A stretch of DNA of 64,000 nt, taken from the NCBI RefSeq assembly GCF_016899725.1, contig NZ_JACLYU010000002.1, forward strand, positions 62,001 through 126,000, written 5' to 3'. Positions 54,389 through 61,192 of this stretch are shown piece by piece. The DNA is from Bifidobacterium pullorum subsp. saeculare (GTDB lineage: Bacteria; Actinomycetota; Actinomycetes; Actinomycetales; Bifidobacteriaceae). How positions within the stretch are numbered: position 1 is the first letter of the stretch; each line of letters opens with the position of its first letter. The translations under genes and the position numbers were made by a program. Under the pieces are notes generated by a model that was not told the origin of the DNA, did not search any database, and worked only from the letters and a program-made list of their open reading frames with translations.

Positions 54389-56383
54389 ATGAACCATGCG
54401 ACACGCAAGGCAATGAAGGCCCAGGCCCGTGTGACGCTGCGCCGTCACTACTGGCTGCTCGTCGTGACCTGTCTGGCCGCGGCGTTCCTCGGCACGGGAT
54501 ACGCCTCCACGCTGCTGCCCCTGACCGCGCAGGTCGATGTCGCCCCGGCGGACGGGACCGGCGACGTGGCCTCGCAGCTGTGGATGCTGGTGGGGGACAT
54601 CGCCGGCGGAGACGAGGACAGGGCCCGCAGCCAGGTGTCCGCGAACGAGGACGCCATCAGGAACGGAGACGTCAATCCGGCGCTGGGACGCTCCCGCGGG
54701 GTGTTCGCCCAGGTGCTCAACGCCTTCTCCTCGGGACGCGTGGTGCTCTCCGTGCTGGACGCGGCACGGTCGATATCCTGCTCGTCCAGCGTGGCCGTCA
54801 TCGTGCTCGTCCTCGTGGCGCTTGCCGTCCTCTGCTTCGTCTGGCTGTTCCTCCAGGAGACGTACCGCGTCGTGGACCGGCGCATCGTGCTCGAGGCGCG
54901 CACCTACGAGCGGGTTCCGGCGGCGCGGTTCCTCTATCCGCTGCAGACCCGCCGGTGGGTCCGCATGGCCTGGGTCATGTTCGTGCACAGCGTGTATCTG
55001 ACGCTGTGGATGTTCACCGTCGTGGGGTTGCCCATCAAGACGTTCTCCTACTTTCTCGTCCCCTACATCGTGGCGGAGAATCCGTCCGTGAAGGCGAACG
55101 AGGCGATCTCCCTGTCCCGTCGGATGATGAAGGGCCACAAGTGGGAGTGCTTCGTGGCGCATCTGAGCTTCGCCGGCTGGTGGCTGCTGACGATGGCGTC
55201 CTTCGGACTGGTGGGAGTCCTCTACGCCAACGGATACCGTTCCGCGTTCTTCGCCCACTACTACGCCTCGCTTCGCGCCAGGGCCAGGCAGGACGGGATG
55301 CCCGGATCGCAGCTGCTGTGCGACGACGCCCTGTATGTCAGGCCCGATCCGGCCACGGTGCGTGCCGCCTACGCCGATGCGGAGGATGCCCTTGCCCGGA
55401 TGCACGACGAAGCGGGCACGGCGCGGCGCCCGACCGGGGCCACCGGCTTCCTCGCCCGCTGGTTCGGCATCCTGCTGCGCCGTGACGGCACCGTGGCGCG
55501 CTGGGAACGGTACGAGGCCCATCTCGAGGCCGTCTCCGAGGGACGTGAGATTCTCGAGGGACGCCTCTATCCGGGACGCCTCGCCCCCGTGCCGATGCCG
55601 CTGCGCATCGGCGTCTCCGCCGTCCAGGGCGCCCTGCGCAGCTACACGCTGACGCATCTGGCGGCCATGTTCCTCATCTTCTGCCTCGTGGGCTGGGTGT
55701 GGGAGGTCGTGCTGGCCTTCCTCACCGAGGGCGTCTTCGTCAACCGGGGAACCCTGCACGGCCCCTGGCTTCCGATCTACGGCTCGGGAGGCATCGCCAT
55801 CCTCGTCCTGCTCCGCAAGCTGCGCAGCCGTCCGGCGCTGCTCTTCGTCGGCGCGGTGGTCCTGTGCGGCACGCTGGAATACGGCGCCTCCTGGTATCTG
55901 GAGGCCGCGCACGGCGAACGCTGGTGGGACTATTCCGGCTACTTCCTCAACCTCAACGGCCGGATCTGCGCCGAGGGTCTGCTGGTGTTCGGCCTGGGCG
56001 GCATGGCGATCACCTATCTGCTGGCCCCGGCGCTGGACGAGCTGCTGAACCGCGTCGACGGGAAGGCCTTCACCGCGGTCGTCGTGGCGCTGCTGCTCGT
56101 CTACGGCGTCGACCAGGTGTATTCACTGTACCGTCCCAACTCCGGCGCTGGCATCACCGACTACCGGGCGGCGCCGGAGCCCTCCGCGCGTCCGCTGCCG
56201 CACACGGGGCATGCCGGGTCGGCGGCGGGAAGGTCGATGCGGCGCACGGCCATGGTCCGCGTGTCCACGGTCAGCAGTCTGCCGGACAGCGATTCGCCGA
56301 CGCCGGTCAGGAGCTTGAGCGCCTCGGCGGCCTCCATCGACCCCACGACGCCGACGGCCGGTCCGAACACGCCGATGTCGTGA
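54389..56383 (+). CDS. DUF975 plus CmpB-type (ABC_trans_CmpB) membrane protein
   Basis: A 664-aa fusion of two membrane modules. The N-terminal DUF975 part (to about 320) has several helices, starting RHYWLLVVTCLAAAFLGTGY, and NEAISLSRRMMKGHKWECFVAHLSF. The second module (about 415-590) is CmpB-type: FLIFCLVGWVWEVVLAFLTEGVFVNRGTLHGPWLPIYG, then YGASWYLEAAHGERWWDYSGYFLNLNGRICAEGLL. The family normally ends near PNSGAGITDY. Here the frame runs 66 more residues antisense to thiF, so the native stop may be lost. Function unknown. ATG has GGAGGAGA upstream. Confidence 0.82.
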   Translation: MNHATRKAMKAQARVTLRRHYWLLVVTCLAAAFLGTGYASTLLPLTAQVDVAPADGTGDVASQLWMLVGDIAGGDEDRARSQVSANEDAIRNGDVNPALGRSRGVFAQVLNAFSSGRVVLSVLDAARSISCSSSVAVIVLVLVALAVLCFVWLFLQETYRVVDRRIVLEARTYERVPAARFLYPLQTRRWVRMAWVMFVHSVYLTLWMFTVVGLPIKTFSYFLVPYIVAENPSVKANEAISLSRRMMKGHKWECFVAHLSFAGWWLLTMASFGLVGVLYANGYRSAFFAHYYASLRARARQDGMPGSQLLCDDALYVRPDPATVRAAYADAEDALARMHDEAGTARRPTGATGFLARWFGILLRRDGTVARWERYEAHLEAVSEGREILEGRLYPGRLAPVPMPLRIGVSAVQGALRSYTLTHLAAMFLIFCLVGWVWEVVLAFLTEGVFVNRGTLHGPWLPIYGSGGIAILVLLRKLRSRPALLFVGAVVLCGTLEYGASWYLEAAHGERWWDYSGYFLNLNGRICAEGLLVFGLGGMAITYLLAPALDELLNRVDGKAFTAVVVALLLVYGVDQVYSLYRPNSGAGITDYRAAPEPSARPLPHTGHAGSAAGRSMRRTAMVRVSTVSSLPDSDSPTPVRSLSASAASIDPTTPTAGPNTPMS

Positions 56384-56961
56384 CTGGTGGGCAGGCTGCC
56401 GGCCTCCGGCTCGTCCGGGAACAGGCAGCGGTAGCAGGGCCCCTCCCCCGGCACAATGGCCATCACCTGGCCGGCGTAGCCGACGACGCCGGCGTGGACC
56501 AGCGGCGTGCCGGCACGCACGCAGGCGTCGTTGAGCAGGTATTTCGTCGCGATGCCGTCCGAGCAGTCGACCACGAGGTCGTGGTCGGCGACCAGACCGT
56601 CCACGGTGGCCGCGTCGACGCGCATCCGCCGCGGCTCGACGTCCACCTCCTGGTTCAGCGCGCGGATGGCCTCGGCGGCGGAATCCACCTTGGGAAGGCC
56701 GGCGCGCGCCGTGGTGTGGATGATCTGGCGCTGCAGGTTGCTGACGTCCACCGTGTCGTCGTCCGCGATCGTCAGCGTGCCGACGCCGGCCGCGGCCAGG
56801 TAGAGGCAGACGGGAGAGCCGAGGCCGCCGGCCCCGACGACGAGGACGCGGGAGCGGACGAGCCGTTCCTGCGCCGCCTCGCCGAAGCCGTCGAGGATCA
56901 GATGGCGCGCGTAGCGGCTGCGCTGTGCCGGCGTCAACGGCGCGTCATGCGCTGGCATCAT
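56161..56961 (-). CDS. thiF: ThiF/MoeB family adenylyltransferase (ThiS activation)
   Basis: A 266-aa E1-like enzyme that adenylates the C-terminal Gly of ThiS for sulfur transfer. The nucleotide loop is VLVVGAGGLGSPVCLYLAAAG, followed by ADDDTVDVSNLQRQIIHTT and VDCSDGIATKYLLND. Two CxxC zinc pairs are GPCYRCLF and ACPVCGS. It ends the riboswitch-controlled thiS-thiG-thiF set, 30 bases after thiG. Its last 223 bases overlap the opposing DUF975 frame. No rhodanese domain is present, so it is ThiF/MoeB core type. Confidence 0.9.
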   Translation of the reverse strand: MMPAHDAPLTPAQRSRYARHLILDGFGEAAQERLVRSRVLVVGAGGLGSPVCLYLAAAGVGTLTIADDDTVDVSNLQRQIIHTTARAGLPKVDSAAEAIRALNQEVDVEPRRMRVDAATVDGLVADHDLVVDCSDGIATKYLLNDACVRAGTPLVHAGVVGYAGQVMAIVPGEGPCYRCLFPDEPEAGSLPTSHDIGVFGPAVGVVGSMEAAEALKLLTGVGESLSGRLLTVDTRTMAVRRIDLPAADPACPVCGSGRAEGSGAAR

Positions 56962-56990
56962 GCCCGTTCCCCTTTCCCCGGCGCGGCCGG

Positions 56991-57860
56991 TCAGTGCAGG
57001 TAGCCGGTGGTCGGGCTGGAGGGCACGGCCTGCCCCTCGGTGACCTTGCCCAGGCCCGCCAGGTAGGCGGCGCGGCCGGCCGCGATGGCGTGGCGGAAGG
57101 CCTCGGCCATGAGCGGGATGTTGCCGGCGGAGGCGACGGCCGTGTAGGCCATCACGGCGTCGGCGCCCATCTCCATCGCCTCGGCGGCCTGGCTGGGCCG
57201 GCCGATGCCCGCGTCGATGATGACCGGCACGGTCGCCTGGTCGATGATGATGCGGATGAAGTCGCGCATGCGCAGGCCCATGTTGGAGCCGATGAGCGAA
57301 CCCAGCGGCATGACGGCCGCGGCGCCCGCGTCCTCGAGCCGCTTCGCGTCGATCGGGTCGGGGAACATGTACGGCATGACGACGAAGCCCTCTTTCGCCA
57401 GCATCTCGGTGGCGCGGATGGTCTCGGCGTTGTCGGGCAGCAGGTAGCGGGTCTCGTGCTCGATCTCCACCTTGACGAAGTCGGTGCCGCACACCTCGCG
57501 GGCGAGGCGGGCGATGCGCACGGCCTCCTCTGCGTTGCGCGCGCCGGAGGTGTTCGGCAGCAGCGTGATGCCCTCGGGAATGTAGTCGAGCACGCTGTTC
57601 TCGGTGGTGGTGGCACGGCGCAGCGCCATCGTGACGATTTGGGTGCCGGCGTGCTCGACGGCGGCGCGGATGAGGTTCAGGTCGTAGCGGCCGGAGCCGA
57701 GGATGAAGCGCGAGATGAACTCGTGGCCGCCGAGGTTCAGCGGCGTGTCCTCGACGGCGCCCTGCGGCGCGGCTGTGCCGACCGGGTTGTGCGTCTCGGG
57801 CTGCGGGGGCAGCGGCGTGGCGGCGACGGAGGCTTCGGTGACGGGTTCGATGACGGACAT
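56991..57860 (-). CDS. thiG: Thiazole synthase
   Basis: A 289-aa TIM-barrel enzyme building the thiazole phosphate ring from deoxyxylulose phosphate, dehydroglycine and ThiS thiocarboxylate. After a ~45-residue extension come [64 protein letters not shown] (Schiff-base Lys region), [15 protein letters not shown] and [29 protein letters not shown] 57860 has AAAGGAAC upstream. It follows thiS by 49 bases. Confidence 0.95.
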   Translation of the reverse strand: MSVIEPVTEASVAATPLPPQPETHNPVGTAAPQGAVEDTPLNLGGHEFISRFILGSGRYDLNLIRAAVEHAGTQIVTMALRRATTTENSVLDYIPEGITLLPNTSGARNAEEAVRIARLAREVCGTDFVKVEIEHETRYLLPDNAETIRATEMLAKEGFVVMPYMFPDPIDAKRLEDAGAAAVMPLGSLIGSNMGLRMRDFIRIIIDQATVPVIIDAGIGRPSQAAEAMEMGADAVMAYTAVASAGNIPLMAEAFRHAIAAGRAAYLAGLGKVTEGQAVPSSPTTGYLH

Positions 57861-57909
57861 GGGTGTTCCTTTCGATGGAGGCATGGACGTGGATGGGCGG
57901 GGACGGGGC

Positions 57910-58104
57910 TCAGCCGCCCTGGACGATCTGCACGATCTCCATGACGCTGCCGTCCGTGAGCATCGTGTCGGCACGCCGGTCCCTGGGCACGATTCGCCCG
58001 TCGAGTTCCACCGCGACGAGCTCGGGCCGGTACCGGTGCGCCGACAGATAGTCGGCGACGCTGACCGGCGCCTCGAGCGTGACGTGTTCGCCGTTGACCT
58101 GCAT
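57910..58104 (-). CDS. thiS: Sulfur carrier protein ThiS
   Basis: A 64-aa ubiquitin-fold protein ending in the required Gly-Gly (EIVQIVQGG). It begins [22 protein letters not shown] and has [15 protein letters not shown]. The C-terminal Gly is adenylated by ThiF and carries sulfur to ThiG. ATG 58104 has AAGGAG upstream. It is the first gene behind the TPP riboswitch and its terminator. Confidence 0.95.
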   Translation of the reverse strand: MQVNGEHVTLEAPVSVADYLSAHRYRPELVAVELDGRIVPRDRRADTMLTDGSVMEIVQIVQGG

Positions 58105-58138
58105 GGACGGCTCCTTCCTGACGGGTGTGGCTGCGTTC

Positions 58139-58194
58139 AAAAAAAGGGCGCACGGAACCGAGCCGTACCCTGAGTGGTGCGCCCATCCATGAAC
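58139..58194 (-). terminator. Riboswitch-controlled attenuator ahead of thiS
   Basis: GGGCGCAC (58187-58194, minus strand) pairs with GTGCGCCC (58146-58153), followed by seven U (58145-58139), 34 bases before the thiS ATG. This is a classic intrinsic terminator placed between the TPP aptamer and the first gene, so TPP binding is expected to favour premature termination. Confidence 0.85.
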
Positions 58195-58329
58195 CCTGTC
58201 ATGCGACCGGCGGACCGCTGCGGTGGGGCAGGGTCCGGCGGCTTGATTATCGACGTCCGTGGGTCCGGTGCGGCGGGGATTGGCCCGGCATGGCGGGAAA
58301 GCTCTCCGTCGGGCTCCCGCACTGGGCGG

Positions 58330-58415
58330 CGACGTGTCCTTCCGGCGGCATGACCCGCGTCAAGTTCCCCGGTCGAAGCCTGTCGCTTCCTCTCAGCCCG
58401 TGGGCTCCCGGTCGT
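58330..58415 (-). ncRNA. TPP riboswitch (THI element) ahead of thiS-thiG-thiF
   Basis: On the minus strand the TPP aptamer blocks occur in order: CGGGAGCCCACGGGCTGAGA, GAAGCGACAGGCTTCGACCG, GAACTTGACGCGGGTCATG and CCGCCGGAAGGACA. They match the CUGAGA, ACCUGAU-like (here AACUUGA) and GAAGGGA-like (GGAAGGA) cores. About 140 bases further lies the attenuator. The gap 58105-58455 is filled by these two parts and their linker. Confidence 0.88.
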
Positions 58416-58455
58416 CCTGCGCGTCAGTGTAGCCCGCGAGCGGGACGTGGCCGGC

Positions 58456-59730
58456 TCAGTCGACGGACTTGAGCGACTCGACCATGTCGATTGCGGCCAG
58501 CCTGGGGCGCATCGCCAGCATCACGACGGCGGCGAACAGTCCGGTCAGCAGGAACGCCCACAGGTAGCTCGCCGCGTGGATGGTCCGTCCGAACATGACG
58601 ACGTCCACCTCCACCGTGGTGATGACGAAGCCCTCGAGCCAGGTGCCGAGCCCCAGCTCGGCCAGCGCGCCGACGAGGACGAGCACCCCCACCTCGCGGA
58701 ACACGTAGGCGTCGACCTCGCCGCGGCGGAAGCCCAGCACCTTGAGCGTGGCGATTTCGCGGATCCGCTCGCCGATGTCGATCGTCGTCAGGTCGTACAG
58801 CACGATGAACGCCAGCGCCGCCGCGACGATGAGCACGACCACGATCACGTCGATGGCGCTGAGCATCGTGCGGTACGTGTCGACGCTGGTCTGCACGTAT
58901 CCCACGGTGGCCACGGCCCGGTCGGCGCGCAGCGCGTCGGCGAGCCGGTCACGCGCCTCCTGCCCGGCGGGCGCGGTCGCATACTAGGTGCCGTAGGCCA
59001 GGTCCGTGTCCCAGCCGTCGGCGCCCCGGGCGAGCCGGGCCCAGGCGTCGGGGCCCAGGTAGACGACGTTGCCCACGTAGTTCTCGACGACGCCGGTCAC
59101 CGGAATGCGCCGGGCGGCGCCGGTCGCATCTCCCATGGCGTTCTGCCGGGACAGCGCCAGGTCGTCGCCCGCAGCGACGCCCAGCGTCCGGGCGGCCTTC
59201 TCGGTGACGAGCACCGAGTCCGCGCCGAAGGCCACGGGCCGGTGTCCGATTCGTTCGCGAAAGTCGATCGAGCGGGACAGACGCGCGGGGTCGCGGGCGA
59301 CGACCACCTGCACGGCCAGGTCGTCGGAGCCGGAGCCCTTCGCCAGCATGGCTCGCGCATCCACGCGCGTCAGATCCTTCGCCCCGCCGTCGGCGAGCAT
59401 GCGCCGCACCCGCCCGGCCGAGGCGTCGTCGAGGCCACGCGCGGTGGAGACGGTCATGTCGTAGCGCTGGATCTGGCCGAACTGAACGTCGATGATGTCC
59501 CAGATCGCGTCGTGCAGGCCGAAGCCGACGAGCATCAGCGCCGTGCAGCCGCTGACGCCGATGACGGTCATGAGGAAGCGCCGCTTGTAGCGCAGGATGT
59601 TGCGCGCGCTGACCTTCCAGGAGAACGACATGCGTCGCCACAGCGGGCCGATGCGCTCCAGCAGGATGCGCCGGCCGGCCTTGGGCGCCTTGGGCGTCAT
59701 GAGCGCGGCGGGCCGTTCGCGTAACGGCCG
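58456..59730 (-). pseudogene. FtsX-type ABC permease remnant (5' truncated, internal amber)
   Basis: One frame encodes the back half of a large FtsX-type permease. It opens RPLRERPAALMTPKAPKAGRR right after a TGA at 59731-59733, with the membrane start RFLMTVIGVSGCTALMLVGF and YDMTVSTARGLDD. A TAG at 58984-58986 interrupts it after LAYGT; the frame then continues to the last membrane segments (VIVVVLIVAAALAFIVLYDLTTIDI, LWAFLLTGLFAAVVMLA) and stops at 58456. The N-terminal half and partner ATPase are absent. It sits beside the IS30/alkaline-phosphatase chimera, so this is a decayed zone. Confidence 0.8.
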
Positions 59731-59767
59731 TCATGTCCTTATACGGCCGCGCATCCGCGCCGCGGAC

Positions 59768-61129
59768 TCAGTGACGACGGCCCTTGACCGTCTTCAGCGC
59801 GAGCGCGGTGGAGACCAGCGCGGCGATCAGCACGACCACCGCAGCGATCGCGGAACCGGTCTTGTCGAGCACCCCGGCCACGCCGGTCTGCTGGCCGGCG
59901 GCGGAGGTGTTGTCGCCGGGGTTCTCGACGGTCTCGCCGGGCACGACCTGGGAGTCGTCGCCGGCTGCGGCCGCCGGGGCCTGGAAGTCCTTGGCCACGA
60001 CCTTGCCGGACTGGCGGCCGGTGATGGTCACGCGGTAGGTCTTGCCTTCGGTGAGCTTGCCGGTCAGGTCGATGCTCATGGTCTGGTCGGTGCGGACGCG
60101 CACGCCGGAGACCGGGTCGGTCGCCTCGCCGGAGGTGGCGATCACGGCGTCGCCATTCGTCGGGTCGGTGACGGTGTAGGTGACGGACGCATCGCCGTTG
60201 AAGCCGGAGAACTCGACGCGCTGACCCTTCTCGTCGACGACGAGGTTCGCGTCGGCGCCGTCGGACAGGGTCTTCATCTGGTCGGTGGTCTCGGCCAGGT
60301 CGAGGGCGTTGGCGATGGTGAAGAAGTTGTCGGTCTGGTCGGTCAGGCCGTTGACGCGCTGCGCGCCGGGGCCGGAGGCGGCGATGCGCAGCTGGGTGCC
60401 GGTGTGCTCCATATCGCCCTGGCCGTAGCCCTTGGTCGGGTCGGCGGCGTCCGGGTCGGCGCTGGGGGCGGTGCCATAGGAGACGACCATCCGCTCGCCG
60501 AGCTTGTTGACCAGGATGGTGCTCAGCGCGTAGGCCGGCGGCTCGTTGACGATCTGCGAGGTGTGCGCGTGGTCGGCGGTCACGATGATGAGGGTGTCCT
60601 TGAGGTCCACCTTCTTCAGGGCGGCGGAGATGGCCTTATCAAGGTCGTCGGTTTCGCCGATCTGGCCGCAGGCGTTGGCGTTGTGGTCCTGCTTGTCGAT
60701 CGAGGCGCCCTCGACCTGCAGGAAGAAGCCGTTCCGGCTCTTCGGGTTGGCCTGGAGCAGGTCGATCGCCTTGTCGGTCATGTCGGCGAGCGAGGCGGAG
60801 TTGCCGTTGGCGTTCTTGTTGCCGAGCCAGTCGGGGTTGACCGCGCACTGGATCGGGTCCTCATCCTTGGCCGGGTCCTTCTTGGTGGCCACGGACGGGG
60901 CGAACTGGGTCTGCAGGTTGCCTTCCGCCATCAGGGCGAGGACCGGCTTGCCGGTGTACTCCAGCGCGTTGAGCGCGAACCACAGTCCCCGTTTCAGCTC
61001 GCGGCTGACGGTGGCCTTGTCCCGGCCGACCAGCCTAGCCGTTTCCCTGACGCTCAGACCCTGCTCGCAATGCAGCCTCTCGATCCGGATCCGCTCGTCC
61101 GGGGACAGGTGCGAATAACATGTACCCAC
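59768..61129 (-). CDS. Chimeric frame: IS30 transposase N-terminus fused to alkaline phosphatase C-terminal half
   Basis: A 453-codon frame of two origins. Residues 1 to about 50 are an IS30 transposase start (SHLSPDERIRIERLHCEQGLSVRETARLVGRDKATVSRELKRG, an HTH). From about 53 on it is the back part of a PhoA-type alkaline phosphatase: YTGKPVLALMAEGN, VEGASIDKQDHN (zinc ligands), VTADHAHTSQIV and EHTGTQLRIAA. The catalytic Ser region is missing, so phosphatase activity is not expected. It ends in a cell-wall-type tail: LDKTGS, a membrane helix and RRH, like a sortase signal with LDKTG in place of LPxTG. It begins with GGAGG before its ATG. Confidence 0.8.
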   Translation of the reverse strand: MGTCYSHLSPDERIRIERLHCEQGLSVRETARLVGRDKATVSRELKRGLWFALNALEYTGKPVLALMAEGNLQTQFAPSVATKKDPAKDEDPIQCAVNPDWLGNKNANGNSASLADMTDKAIDLLQANPKSRNGFFLQVEGASIDKQDHNANACGQIGETDDLDKAISAALKKVDLKDTLIIVTADHAHTSQIVNEPPAYALSTILVNKLGERMVVSYGTAPSADPDAADPTKGYGQGDMEHTGTQLRIAASGPGAQRVNGLTDQTDNFFTIANALDLAETTDQMKTLSDGADANLVVDEKGQRVEFSGFNGDASVTYTVTDPTNGDAVIATSGEATDPVSGVRVRTDQTMSIDLTGKLTEGKTYRVTITGRQSGKVVAKDFQAPAAAAGDDSQVVPGETVENPGDNTSAAGQQTGVAGVLDKTGSAIAAVVVLIAALVSTALALKTVKGRRH

Positions 61130-61186
61130 GAGTGCAACACCTCCAGCTGGAACCTAGACACTTCCAACCCTAGGCAGGTGTTGCAC
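60975..61186 (-). mobile_element. IS30-type element remnant (left end plus start of transposase)
   Basis: The end GTGCAACACCTGCC (minus strand from 61186) and the inverse AGGTGTTGCAC bracket a 55-bp leader (61132-61186). The transposase ATG follows at 61129, and about 50 codons of HTH. The rest of the transposase and the right end are gone, replaced by alkaline phosphatase sequence. The GH31 stop at 61193 is only seven bases from the remnant, so the last GH31 codons were probably changed by the event. Confidence 0.8.
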
Positions 61187-61192
61187 TTCTAT

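Noticed and set aside
27743-58986. Amber (TAG) readthrough or suppression as a genome feature
   Set aside because: Two genes are interrupted by in-frame TAG (27743 and 58984), but thiF ends normally in TAG, no suppressor tRNA is seen, and one of the two genes is also truncated. Decay is simpler.
61132-61186. IR-IR circle junction of an active IS30
   Set aside because: The two inverted GTGCAACACC copies look like abutted ends, but the inner copy overlaps the transposase ribosome site and the same pair occurs at 28765-28825 without a second element, so it is better read as the leader structure of one end.
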